DNA of 64,000 nucleotides from Chaetoderma sp. LZ-2023a (taxonomy: Eukaryota > Mollusca > Caudofoveata > Chaetodermatida > Chaetodermatidae), in assembly GCA_034401795.1 (NCBI GenBank), contig CM067369.1:135021365-135085364 (forward strand). The letters are read 5' to 3'. Of the stretch, positions 18,401 to 25,466 are shown one piece after another. Position 1 is the stretch's first letter. Every line of letters starts with the position of its first letter. The position numbers were made by a program, and so were the translations under genes. The notes beneath the pieces were generated by a model that saw only the letters and a program-made list of their open reading frames with translations, searched no databases and was not told the origin of the DNA.

Positions 18401-19985
18401 GCTGTGGTAGATTTTTGAAAAAAAAGTCTTGTTGGGAAACAAATTGGCATATCTCAAGACAGCTTTAAAGGCTGTGTTTGGCCAGATTCAGTGTTACAGG
18501 GCTAATCGCCACATGCTAAACTTTATCGTTCTAAACAGTCACCATTTATTTATACATACTTCTTATATTTTACATGTGTTCAATGGACCTTTCCAGTTTT
18601 AGCTATACCCCACCCACCTCTACCTAAGCCCCACCCACATTTCGCCGTGTTGGGATCAATCGATCCCCGAATGACCTACCTAAGGTACATGTAAGCTGTT
18701 GAATATTTTGTAACTAATTTGACTGGGTGCTGTTGCTGCCTATGGCAGTGCTGTTGTTCCCAGTCAAATTAGTTACAAAATATTCAACAGAATATTTATT
18801 AAATAGTAAATACATACAATTCGTACAACAATGCATAGTCCGTCTTCAAATATGTGTTCGTGACAAACTTATCTACGTTATTCATGATGTCATTCATTAT
18901 GATGTCATTCTACACGTCACATAGATGTAGTTGATTATGACGTCATACGATGGATGCATAGAGTGGAAAGGTTTTTTATTATTATCTTCCATGTGATATT
19001 CCGTCTCTGGGGCATCCGTCCGTCGTCCATCAACTTGCTTTAAAACACTACTCCATAGCTGATTGGCATATTTCAATCAAATTTGGTTAGATGGACTCTA
19101 TGGTGGTAGGCTCCAGAACATCCATTCAGAATTTTGATTCATCAATTTTTTGGTTGAAAATCTTAGATTTTATGAAAAATTTACTGGAAATTGTCAAATT
19201 GCTTCTCGTCACCATTCTGAGTGATTTCAACCAAATTTGGCTGGTAGGACCCTGTGGTCATGGGCTATAGAATACAGAATTTTGATTGATCAATTTTTTG
19301 GGTGAAAATTTAAGATTTTATAACAAATTTACCGAAAATTGTCAAATTACTTCTTGTCAACTTAACTGATTTCAAGCAAATTTGGCCAAAAGGATCCTCT
19401 AGACCTGGCATTCAGAATTTTGATTCATCACATTTTTTGGGCATAAACCTTAGATTTTATCGTGTTTATTAATTTACCAGAAATTGCCAAATTGCTTCTC
19501 CTTACTACATTGAGCAATTTCAACCAAACTTGGCTAAAATGATCCTATGATCATAGGCACCAGAATTTCCATTCAGAATTTTGATTGCTAAATTTTTCCA
19601 GTGAAAATATTTTTTCCATCTTGTTTTAATGTGAAGAATCATGTATATTTAAATGCAAGTGCTTCAAATGCTAATGGTCCAGGTGAGCGTCACAGGGCAC
19701 GCACACGCAGACAGACAGAGACTGACCCGATTACATTACCCTCTTCCCCTTATGGGTGATGGTAAATAATGTATTTGTTAAACCTGTACTGTATAATTTA
19801 TATAATGGGTTTTTTTCAGGCGATCTGTCTTTCCCGATAGTGTAATAAAGACATCGGGAATGCTACCGAATGCAGCTGCAAGCATCAAGTCAGTGAAGAA
19901 CATCGCGAATGTTCCTGCGGCATGTGTGGGGGAGTCCGCCAAACCAAAGCTGATAACATCAGACTATCAAAACCGATTTTTCTGA
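5860..19985 (+). CDS. ODC1: Ornithine decarboxylase gene, 8 of its coding exons
   Basis: ODC is the PLP-dependent enzyme that decarboxylates ornithine to putrescine, the first committed step of polyamine synthesis in the cytosol. Exons are 5860-5936, 8504-8676, 10208-10345, 11163-11328, 12451-12616, 15078-15211, 16665-16888 and 19820-19985. All junctions are GT-AG, phases agree throughout, and the joined frame is open for 414 codons to a TGA at 19983-19985. Key residues are present: AVKCN (PLP lysine), HVGSGC, GGGFPG, EPGRY, and WGPTCDG with the catalytic Cys. This argues for active ODC and against antizyme inhibitor, which loses them. The exon for about 68 N-terminal residues is missing, probably upstream of the window. 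The introns are full of MITEs and a minisatellite. Confidence 0.95.
5956..6192. mobile_element. Family A MITE, complete
   Basis: The element runs from TAACCCTTTAATGACCATAC to ACCATTAAATGGTTA and has a long foldback core at 6010-6138. The left arm is TGTCCATTCGCAGGACAG. GAGCCAGTCATTCCAGTGG mirrors the centre of the left arm. There is no coding capacity. It lies 20 bp after the ODC exon donor. Confidence 0.7.
6346..6409. repeat. (TA)n microsatellite
   Basis: An almost pure TA tract of about 60 bp in the first visible ODC intron, with one C interruption near its right end. Confidence 0.95.
6423..6562. repeat. Family A MITE, right half
   Basis: The segment begins TTTTAACCCTTTTACCCTAA, then goes directly to ATGAGCCAGTCATTCCAGTG and ends GAGGGTTAAAGGGTTAAAA. 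The left foldback arm has been deleted, so this copy no longer folds. Confidence 0.65.
6563..8120. other. ODC intron, no feature recognised
   Basis: This 1.5-kb AT-rich stretch inside the intron shows no exon-like coding match, no element termini and no long simple repeat. It does contain TACATGTA-type palindromes (about 7634 and 7860). Confidence 0.5.
8121..8350. mobile_element. Family A MITE, near-complete
   Basis: The left outer part is TTTTAACCATCGAATTTATT. The foldback has arms around GAAGACT..GAAAATTTACCACTGG, and its inverse runs through GGTAAAATTTCAAAAATAGT. The right end is GAGTGTTAAAGGGTTAA. It lies upstream of the exon at 8504-8676 and pairs with the copy just downstream of it. 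Confidence 0.75.
8504..8676 (+). CDS. ODC1: ODC exon, alpha/beta-barrel segment
   Basis: The exon codes [31 protein letters not shown] and [13 protein letters not shown]. This corresponds to mammalian ODC residues from about 95 to 150, including the part of the surface that binds antizyme in vertebrates. The acceptor is TATTGCAG and the donor is GTAATC. The exon is 173 nt and ends in phase 2. Two palindromic family A copies flank it closely on both sides. Confidence 0.95.
8688..8927. mobile_element. Family A MITE, complete
   Basis: The left end is TTAACCGTTTACCCCTCGAA. The right end is GAGTGTTAAAGGGTTAA. Between them is a long foldback whose arms are near-perfect (GTCCATTTGCAGACCAAGAG against CTTGGTCTGCAAATGGGCAT). 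It starts only 12 bp beyond the ODC exon donor. TTAA followed by CCC-like ends suggests piggyBac-type mobilisation. Confidence 0.8.
9108..9730. repeat. Two divergent family B foldback cores
   Basis: At 9108-9190 and 9650-9730 are short foldbacks opening with TATTTTGAAAAC and closing with the inverse TTTCCAAAATATTCAG or TTTTCAAAATCTTCAGC. The centres differ from the standard family B core (GGGCGCTGTTGCTGCC), so these are an older subfamily. They sit about 540 bp apart and both contain ACCAACAACTTTCA. Confidence 0.55.
9467..9524. repeat. Perfect 20-bp stem hairpin
   Basis: Arm 9467-9486 (ACCGCAGTACTAAAATAAAA) is exactly complementary to 9505-9524, with an 18-base loop. It does not match the MITE families of the window. 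It may be the end fragment of another foldback element. Confidence 0.8.
9787..10036. mobile_element. Family C MITE, complete
   Basis: The left end reads TTTACCCCTACCACTCTGATG, here lacking the first base of TTAA. The right end is GACATCAGAGTGCTAAGGG followed by TTAA. The foldback centre has GGTGGAAGATGATGGTGCTG and its inverse. It is the longest family C copy (about 250 bp). Confidence 0.75.
10208..10345 (+). CDS. ODC1: ODC exon, barrel segment
   Basis: The exon codes [20 protein letters not shown] followed by [15 protein letters not shown] and LKVIGIR. It corresponds to mammalian residues from about 150 to 196, ending just before the HVGSGC motif. The acceptor is TTCTTCAG and the donor GTACAA. 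Its 138 nt keep phase 2 at both ends. Confidence 0.95.
10459..10891. mobile_element. Family D hAT-type MITE with exact 8-bp target duplication
   Basis: The element begins TAGGCTTGCGCGATTATG and ends GATCACACACCTA. The 8 bp CTTTGAAC occurs immediately before it (10451-10458) and immediately after it (10892-10899), a perfect target duplication. This length and the TAGG-type ends fit the hAT superfamily. A degenerate family A palindrome (about 10650-10775) is nested inside. There is no reading frame, so it must have been moved by a transposase encoded elsewhere. Confidence 0.85.
10947..11022. repeat. Family B foldback core
   Basis: TTAAATATTTTGAAACTAAG and its inverse TTAGTTTCAAAATACTCAAC enclose TTGACTGGGAGCATCATAAC. 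The long flanks of full family B copies are absent. Confidence 0.65.
11163..11328 (+). CDS. ODC1: ODC exon with HVGSGC and GGGFPG motifs
   Basis: The exon codes [18 protein letters not shown] and [19 protein letters not shown]. The His and Ser of HVGSG stack on and hydrogen-bond PLP, and the Gly-rich loop binds its phosphate in mammalian ODC (about His197, Ser200 and Gly235-237). The acceptor is TTTGTCAG and the donor GTATTT. It ends in phase 0. A minisatellite begins 36 bp after the donor. Confidence 0.95.
11365..12026. repeat. 27-bp minisatellite, about 24 units
   Basis: A tandem array of a 27-bp unit contains GTGACCAGTAATCTGGATGA and the 12-bp perfect palindrome GTCACTAGTGAC (with a SpeI site). 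Because 27 is divisible by three and the unit lacks stops, a frame stays open right across it on both strands. This is a consequence of the repeat, not evidence of a gene. Variant units recur in blocks (for example GATCAGCCACAAGTGACC twice), which points to growth by multi-unit duplication. It lies inside the ODC intron. Confidence 0.97.
12451..12616 (+). CDS. ODC1: ODC exon with EPGRY motif
   Basis: The exon codes [20 protein letters not shown], then [18 protein letters not shown] and a variable tail ARDALNVMD. The Glu and Arg of EPGR contact PLP (about Glu274 and Arg277 of mammalian ODC). The acceptor is TATTTCAG and the donor GTAGGT. The exon ends one base into a codon completed at 15078. 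Confidence 0.95.
12793..13213. mobile_element. Family B foldback element, full length
   Basis: The element begins with an ACCTTTCCAG-type end and continues with a segment rich in TGACGTCATAATC. The central foldback (12982-13072, arms AATATTTTGAAACTAATTTG and inverse around GCTGCCTTAGGCAGC) is followed by a conserved tail ending ACCGGAAAGGTCCATTGG. It has no coding frame. The same architecture recurs at 18582, 22827 and 41100. Confidence 0.8.
13258..13392. mobile_element. Family C MITE, left part
   Basis: TTTAACCCTTACCACTCTGG is followed by a shortened foldback with GCAAATTTGTTGAAATATTA. The right terminus has decayed or been lost. Confidence 0.55.
13393..14798. other. ODC intron, no feature recognised
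   Basis: This stretch is an AT-rich intron interior with a short G/T-rich patch (about 13795-13860). I see no exon, element ends or RNA gene. Confidence 0.5.
14799..15022. mobile_element. Family A MITE directly upstream of an exon
   Basis: A degenerate but nearly complete copy. It opens with ACTCTTTTATGACTAAATTT, has a foldback through TCGAGCCAGTCATTCCAGT, and closes with CCGCGAAATGGTTAAAC. The right end lies 55 bp before the ODC exon at 15078, so it may supply or crowd the branch-point region. Confidence 0.65.
15078..15211 (+). CDS. ODC1: ODC exon with [13 protein letters not shown] motif
   Basis: The exon codes [14 protein letters not shown], then [16 protein letters not shown] and [15 protein letters not shown]. 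It corresponds to mammalian residues from about 307 to 345. The Asp of FFDH matches the substrate-contacting Asp332, and the residue before it is Phe where mammals have Tyr. The acceptor is TTTGTCAG and the donor GTATGT. It is 134 nt and ends in phase 0. Confidence 0.95.
15554..15631 (+). repeat. 39-bp tandem duplication
   Basis: Two copies of a 39-bp unit starting GTACCCCC (15554-15592 and 15593-15631) differ at one position. It is intronic and no function is apparent. Confidence 0.9.
16345..16440. repeat. Family A foldback, degenerate
   Basis: CAATGTCCATTTGAATGACA opens the segment and GGCATTCTAGGGGTAAACC lies past its centre. The outer ends are not recognisable. It lies about 220 bp upstream of the next exon. 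Confidence 0.5.
16665..16888 (+). CDS. ODC1: ODC exon with catalytic cysteine
   Basis: The exon codes [50 protein letters not shown] and [19 protein letters not shown]. Cys in WGPTCDG corresponds to Cys360, the protonation and substrate-site cysteine contributed across the dimer interface. MGAYT holds the Tyr that contacts PLP phosphate (Tyr389). Presence of both supports real decarboxylase activity. The acceptor is ATCATTAG and the donor is GTGAGT. It is 224 nt and ends in phase 2. Confidence 0.96.
16968..17286. mobile_element. Family F repeat (AGTCATGGAA), hAT-like ends
   Basis: The left end is CAGGGTATACGTACTGG and the right end is GGTGTACGGACCCTG, which reads CAGGGTCCGTACACC on the other strand. 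The interior repeats GTCATGGAA at least four times. CAGGG-type ends and this motif are common to non-autonomous hAT elements in many animals. No clean 8-bp duplication remains, so the class is tentative. Confidence 0.55.
17874..18108. mobile_element. Family A MITE, complete
   Basis: The left end is TTAA then CCCTTTAACCCTTGAATTTG. The foldback arms are CCAAGAGAAGACTATTTTTA and the inverse TTTTCAAAAATAGTGTTCTC. The right end GGTGTTAAGTCTTTAAT has mutated from GGGTTAA. A further half copy follows at about 18140-18215. Confidence 0.75.
18298..19770 (+). repeat. Family E repeat with internal ~150-bp units
   Basis: The repeat starts near TTTTAGATCACCTGGTCCTT and ends near CTCTTCCCCTTATGGGTG. A segment with GGGGCATCCGTCCGTCGTCC occurs at about 18350 and again at about 19012. 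Between 19060 and 19620 a unit of roughly 150 bp recurs about four times (markers ATTTCAACCAAATTTGGC and CAGAATTTTGATTGATCAAT). A family B element (18582-18972) has inserted into it. A related piece in the opposite orientation is at 63170-63290. There is no coding frame. Confidence 0.7.
18582..18972. mobile_element. Family B foldback element, full length
   Basis: The element begins CAATGGACCTTTCCAGTTTT, has the central foldback AATATTTTGTAACTAATTTG with its inverse, then the tail with ATTCATGATGTCATTCATTA and TTGATTATGACGTCATACG, and ends GTGGAAAGGT. Orientation is opposite to 12793-13213. It is inserted within family E. Confidence 0.8.
19820..19985 (+). CDS. ODC1: ODC terminal exon with stop
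   Basis: The exon codes [38 protein letters not shown] and [14 protein letters not shown], then TGA (19983-19985). Most of this tail is lineage-specific, as in ODCs generally. PAAC resembles the context of the cysteine in the vertebrate C-terminal degron, but the downstream sequence differs. The acceptor is TTTTTTCAG after a pyrimidine run. No PEST-like stretch is obvious. Confidence 0.93.
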
Positions 19986-20216
19986 CAACTAGCCTACTTG
20001 CCAGTCTCTTTGTTAAACCATTACTTCTCTAATTGTTACATATGGTTCCTGCTGATGGATTTTGGCTAACCCTGCCTTTAAGTTGACTGAATTATTCTCT
20101 AAACATAATGACGTGTAAATAGTATATAATTTAATTTTACATAGATACGTCGAGTAGATTAATGAGCCAGGCTGTGTGCGGAAGTACAGGTTCAAAATAA
20201 CTTAACATGTTTCCAA

Positions 20217-20227
20217 AATAAAATAAA
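20217..20227 (+). terminator. Candidate ODC polyadenylation signal
   Basis: Overlapping AATAAA hexamers occur at 20217-20222 and 20222-20227, about 230 nt after the stop codon. This is a suitable distance for a short 3' UTR. No other hexamer is closer. Confidence 0.45.
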
Positions 20228-20277
20228 ACGTACAGTTGAATATTTTGAACATGATTGGATTGGACGATATTGGTGCT

Positions 20278-20608
20278 TAACCTTTAACCCTCAAATTTAT
20301 TCAAGAAAATTTCAATTTTCTCAATGAAAATGTCCATTTGCGGATGAAGAGAAGGCTATTTTTGAAAATTTATCACTGGAATGAATGGCTCGGTCATCGA
20401 GCCAGTCATTCCAGTGATAAATTTTCAAAAATAGTATTATCTTCGTCCGCAAATGGACATTTCCCAAAATCACTGCAGAAACCGCTTTTGTCCATTTTGA
20501 TTATCGAGCCGGTCATTCGAAATTTTCAAAAATAGTCTTCTCTTCACCTGCAAATGTACATTTTCCAAAACCACTGCAGAAGGCGTTTTTGGCCATTAAA
20601 TGATTAAG
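20278..20608. mobile_element. Family A MITE with duplicated right arm
   Basis: After TTAACCTTTAACCCTCAAAT and a standard foldback (GCCAGTCATTCCAGTGATAA), the right arm is present a second time (GAGCCGGTCATTCGAAATTT at about 20507). Each copy is followed by CACTGCAGAA. The ends match family A, although GGGTTAA has become ATGATTAAG. Confidence 0.7.
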
Positions 20609-20698
20609 ACAGCAATGTCAGTAATCCAGTTATGTTCACAATATTCAACAGAACATTTCTTAAATACGGTAGTGTTTACTACATGTAGAACTGATGAT

Positions 20699-21105
20699 AA
20701 TGCACCTTTCCAAGTTTATCCATCCATCATATGACATCATAATCGACTAAGTGATGTGTGTGATGATGTCATAATCAATGTAGTCTATTGGATTGACTTC
20801 TGTAGTACCATGACGCTTGTTCTCTCTTTGAGGCCAGAAGTCTGAATGAGCTATGCTCTGCAAATCGGCTCCCTTTATACTCTCCCTCCTACAGACCAGA
20901 AGTTGTTAGTACCCCCCCCCCCCCCATTCATAATCATGATGTCATGAATAACTCGCTATAGTCCGTCTTTAACCCTTAATAGTCCGACATGTCTGTCTTT
21001 CCCATTAAAAAAAAAATTCTGTTTCATATTATGAAACACTAGAGGTGTGGGCGGAGCTTGACTAGAGATGGGCGGGGCATAGCTAAAGCTGGAAAGGTCC
21101 ATTGC
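20699..21105. mobile_element. Family B element lacking its foldback core
   Basis: The outer parts are present: GCACCTTTCCAAGTTTATCC and the TGACATCATAATC segment on the left, and GCTAAAGCTGGAAAGGTCCA on the right. The central palindrome is missing. Unrelated sequence with a C run (20916-20930) lies between them. Confidence 0.6.
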
Positions 21106-21223
21106 AATCAAGCAGATTATTAACCACTTCATGTTGTTGCAGAAAAGAGTTTAGGAATTATTAGGTCACTTGGTATGAAGTATTGCATGAATTTTTGTTA
21201 TTGTTTTTTAAATTGACCCACCA

Positions 21224-21540
21224 TTAACCCCTTAACCTGCGAATTTGTTCAAGAACATTTAAATTTCCATTTGCAGACCAAGACTATTTTTGAAAATTTA
21301 CCACTGGAATGACTGGCTCAGTTATCGAGCCAGTCACTCCAGTAGTAAATTTAAAAAAAGAAATTTCTCCAGAACACTGGTGAAGCCATTTTTGGCTGAT
21401 ATGAGTGTTAAACGGTTAACACTCATAGTGAAGGTGGCCATAACTGGCCTCTGCTGTGGTCTTGAGGAATGTCCATTCTGAGAAAACTGTCTGAAATTTT
21501 GCGACTGGAATGACAATCGATAGCTGAGCCCGTCATTGCG
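21224..21540. mobile_element. Family A MITE plus adjoining partial copy
   Basis: TTAACCCCTTAACCTGCGAA opens the first copy, which ends GAGTGTTAAACGGTTAA at about 21419. Directly after it a second family-A-like arm runs to about 21540 (GGAATGTCCATTCTGAGAAA). Two copies share or nearly share a junction. Confidence 0.65.
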
Positions 21541-21948
21541 GTCATCAATTATGCGTTTGTGATGAACTTATCTACGTCATTTATGACGTCAGCTTACATA
21601 GATTATGATTATGTATGACAGTAGATTATGAAGTCATATGATTGACTGAGAATCTTTTCATTAAACATGACAAGTTCACTACAACATAACAATTCAAGCC
21701 AGCTTCTCTGAAATCTGTTTATAAAAGATGCCTGTCTGCACCAGAACAAATTGTCACCACCAAGCAATTAAATTCATGCTATTCTGAATATTATTTGTGG
21801 GATTTTGTCAGAAATTTTGTTGATTATATATGGATGTTAAATTTAGGATTTTGGCATTAGTTTGATGTGCTCATGATTCGGGTTGAGTAATGTGTGTGAT
21901 GTCCAGACATAGATTAGAATTGTTATTCTGCTTTCGTAGCATATTAAT

Positions 21949-22215
21949 CCTTTAACCTGTATCACTCTGATTTCAAAAATTTTGGTGGAAGATGGTGCTG
22001 TCGTAATTATAATCGCCAATACTTACCAAATTTGTTGAAAAATAAACACTTAGGTCCATGTTTAAATTTTATTCAAAAATTTAAAATTTTGAGACCAGAG
22101 TGGTAGGTGTTAATCCTTGTTCAAGAAAATATAAATTTTCTCATAGAAAATGACCATTTGCAGACCAAGCGAAGACTATTTTTGAAAATTTATTGGAAAG
22201 ACTGGCTCGGTTATC
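21949..22215. mobile_element. Family C MITE followed by half family A
   Basis: ATCCTTTAACCTGTATCACT to CCAGAGTGGTAGGTGTTAAT is family C (to 22114). At 22140-22215 a left arm of family A follows (GACCATTTGCAGACCAAG). Confidence 0.65.
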
Positions 22216-22826
22216 GGCGGAAGGCAGATGTATGATTTTGAATTTGTGTTTTGCATAAATATATTTATATTGTGTCAGTGTGGTTTGAAATGGCTGAATT
22301 ATAGGTGCTTCAAGTTTTACAACACAGATTATTATTTTAATTTTTTAATTTTGCTATTTCTGCAGTTAGCACATGAGGATCTTAGAATACTTTCTTTCTT
22401 CCCTGGAGTATTACTTTAAATGTTTTTAAAAAGATATATTCTTATTAATACTGTTCGTAATCTGTTGGAATATATAGATCATATATCTAATCAAAAATAA
22501 TAACGTCAGATGTTATGTACTTATCGAAGTTAAAAATATCACATCTAATCTATGTTTAACTTCACATAAAATAGTTAACAAAATACCATATCTTGCTGTA
22601 ATAGAAATATATGGATGTACATGTATACTAAAGATATTTATGTGTATATACATGTAACTTGTATCACATTTGAATTGTGGTAAGCGCTATTTTATTTTAT
22701 GTAAAATACTTACACACCAAATTAGTTTTTTGTTCCTAATGTGGTGACAATTTGACTGCTGCTTATTAGTAAGTCTACCTTACAGCTCATAAATAAGTTC
22801 ATATATTTCCAAAACAAAACAGACTT

Positions 22827-23209
22827 AATGGACATTTCCAGTTTAACCATCCGCCATATGATTTCATAATCAACTACGTGAGGTGTAGGATGACGTCATA
22901 ATCAATTACAGTGTGAATAACTCGATTTAGTCCGGCTTAAACGGTCCAACACGTTGTATGAATTGTATGTCTACTATTTAATAAACATGCTGTTGAATAT
23001 TTTGAAACTAATTTGACTGGGCGCTGCTGCTGCCATAGGCAGCAACAGCACCCAATCAAATTAGTTTCAAAATATTCAAGGGCTTACCTGTATAGTTTTC
23101 TGGAAATTGATAGGGCATTCGGGGATCGATGGATCCCAACATGAGCGAAGTATGGGTGGAGCTTAGCTGGAGATGGGTGGGGCATAGCTAAAACTGCAAA
23201 GGGCCATTG
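22827..23209. mobile_element. Family B foldback element, full length
   Basis: Same order as 12793-13213: AATGGACATTTCCAGTTTAA, then GATGACGTCATAATCAATTA, then TGTATGAATTGTATGTC, then the foldback with GGGCGCTGCTGCTGCC and its inverse, then the tail GGCATAGCTAAAACTGCAAA and CCATTGG. It lies beyond the ODC 3' end. Confidence 0.8.
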
Positions 23210-23698
23210 GAAGCCATTACTTCCTTACGCAATAGTTTAGCCGGGGTCATTACTGTAGTTGCTTATTCAGTGTTAAGTTTTGTCTTATTTCCTAATTGGT
23301 TGATGCTATTGGTGTAAACAGCATTAATATCAATGGCCAGGGTAACTGTGATCTTGGCACAAAGTGTTTTCAACATTGTTTTTGCCTTTAGAAAAACTTC
23401 ATAGCTATATTTCATGATTTGTTAATCATGTTTGAAGTAAAGATGGATACATGGTTACATATGCTGCTATCAATCAGAGTGATGACATTAAGTCACAACG
23501 TCAAAGGCCAAGGTAAGTGACCTTGGTACACAAATGTGCTTTTGCATTGTTAAGTTTTTGCATTTGGCTCTGCATCTCGCCCTCTCTTTCACTATTGGCT
23601 AATTTTTAGTGAAATAAACCTGGAGACCTTGTTGCCAGGGGGACAAGAAAGGGTCCTTCATTGATTTTGTGGTCAAAGGTCAAGACCATGTTTGACTG
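23210..23698. other. Intergenic, no feature recognised
   Basis: No exon, element terminus or simple repeat was recognised in this 0.5-kb stretch. Confidence 0.5.
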
Positions 23699-23996
23699 TA
23701 TAAGAATGGAAAAATCTAGTTTTATCCCATATCTAACTAAGCTACACCCATGCTTTGCCCATGTTGGGATCGACAGATCTCTGCACTCCCAGAATCTCAA
23801 TTTCCAGAAAACTATATCTAATTTGGCTGGGTGCTGTTGTTCAAATTAGTCTCAAAATATTCAACAGCATGTTTATTAAATAATAAAGCCAATACAATTC
23901 CTACAACCTGGCGCCTAAGATGGACTAAATCGAGTCATTCATGACAATTGATTCGCCTACATTTGACGTTGTTGATAATGACATCATGATTGATTA
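23699..23996. mobile_element. Family B element with damaged foldback
   Basis: The conserved half (AACTAAGCTACACCCATGCT, ATCTCAATTTCCAGAAAACT) and the other half (CAGCATGTTTATTAAATAAT, then CATTCATGACAATTGATT) are both present. Most of the left foldback arm is deleted. Confidence 0.65.
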
Positions 23997-24930
23997 AAAA
24001 AACGGGTTTTGTCTATTAATAGTTTCTGATCTCTACACCAAGTTCTGTGTGCAGAATCATTATAAAGCCACATATTACCTTTGGTGAGATAAATGATCTT
24101 TCTTACTTACTTGTCAACGTCAAAGTTTGCAATGATACTGAACAGATAAAGTTGCATTAACATTGTGTTTTACGTTGGATCGTCACCATACCATATCACA
24201 ACCAGACTAAACATTCTGTTTATTCTCACTAATGATTTTGATCTCACCTCTGATATTTATCAGCATTTAGGCCCATGTTTGTCATCTTTAAGTGAGAGAG
24301 AGATTTCATTCAGCAAAATTCTTAAGCCATCCATAAAAAAGTTTGTTTCCTGCAAGCTTTGGTGGAAGAAAAAAGATTTCAGTAGGGAGGGCGGAAAGCT
24401 TTTTTATTTTTCAATCATTAATTTATTTTTAGAAGTTTATAAATATTCGTTTTTCAGGTATTTGACTAGAATTACATTACATCTGGATGTAATTACTCAA
24501 TTTGTGATGATTATCATGAAATAATGAGCAAGGGTGAATCACATTGCTTTCATATAAAACATTGTAAATTGTATATTTTGACATTTATGCAGTGAATAAA
24601 AAAGTTTTTTAGAATTAGTTCCCAGTACTATTTTCTAAAATGTTTTAATGCTTTGTGCATAAAATTCTCCCATAGTGCTTTTTTTGAGAAAATTAACATG
24701 GTAATGTTAAATTTATCTGATTTCTGATCTCTGCTGCAATACAAAGTTTACAGATAGTCATGTAAAGAATTTTGAAATTATAAATGTGGTCGTACATTCA
24801 TTTTGTACATCTGCTTACTGCAGATCAGGTAATATAAATGAAAAATGCAATCTTGACCATGAGGGTCATTAACCCATAACCATTTTACTGATGAATTTCC
24901 CATATCTTACTTTCAATGCTACCATACAGG
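23997..24930. other. Intergenic, no feature recognised
   Basis: The stretch is AT-rich. One 119-codon frame (24165-24524) has no recognisable domain, no splice context and AT-driven Phe/Ile/Lys composition, so I do not call it a gene. Confidence 0.5.
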
Positions 24931-24935
24931 AAAAC

Positions 24936-25219
24936 TGCTGAATATTTTGAATTTAATTTGACTGGAAGGCATTGCTGCCTTAGGAAGCAAATCCATTGCT
25001 GCATGACCTCCAGTCAAATTAATTTCAAAATATTTAACAGAATATGATATATATATATTTCAGGGATTTGTTATTAAAAGGGTTAAGCCCTTAAAGAAAT
25101 GGCATTCTTTCTGATGAAAGGCATATTCTTTTGAATATTTTAAAAACTAATTTAACTGGGAGCTTTTGCTGGCTATGGCAGCAACGGGTTCGTCGATTTT
25201 GTTTCAAAATATTTGACAG
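24936..25219. repeat. Two family B foldback cores (24936-25040, 25128-25219)
   Basis: Both show AATATTTTGAA or AAAACTAATTTAACTGGGAG arms with an inverse ending TTTCAAAATATTTAACAG or GTTTCAAAATATTTGACAG. The centres carry the GGCAGCAA motif. The flanking halves of full elements are not present. Confidence 0.65.
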
Positions 25220-25389
25220 CTTTACTGTACACCTGTTTTGAGGTTGAGACACTGGAATTGCAATGGTTAATATTGGAAGAGTCATGATATATCTATCTTA
25301 AGATAACTATTTTATTATACAAGTATTCATGGCATTATGATATTTGGTATTGACCAGGAATTGAACCCACAACTAGCGGAAGCGCCAAG

Positions 25390-25466
25390 CATCATTGTCC
25401 ACAAATGCTTCCACCACACCAACATCTGTGGCATTGGTGTGGTGGAAGCATTTGTGTGCAATGATG
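25390..25466. repeat. 77-nt foldback with 31 paired bases
   Basis: Arm 25400-25422 pairs perfectly with 25434-25456 (23 bp) around an 11-base loop. Outside a 2x2 mismatch, 25390-25397 (CATCATTG) pairs with 25459-25466 (CAATGATG). Size and shape are like a pre-miRNA or a very small MITE. Neither is shown. On the minus strand a tRNA box B-like GGTTCAATTCC lies nearby at 25357-25367, so a tRNA-derived SINE remnant is also possible. Confidence 0.6.

Noticed and set aside
5860..19985. Antizyme inhibitor instead of ODC
   Set aside because: The PLP lysine, catalytic Cys and other active-site residues are all present. Antizyme inhibitors have lost several of them.
273..22215. CRISPR-like array of repeats
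   Set aside because: The recurring palindromes are irregularly spaced, differ in length and carry transposon ends. The context is a eukaryotic gene.
24165..24524. 119-codon + strand frame downstream of ODC
   Set aside because: AT-driven composition, no domain, no promoter or splice context. Such a length is expected by chance in this much sequence.
25357..25466. tRNA gene on the minus strand (box B-like GGTTCAATTCC)
   Set aside because: No matching A box, the T-arm does not pair correctly and no acceptor stem is visible. At most a SINE remnant.
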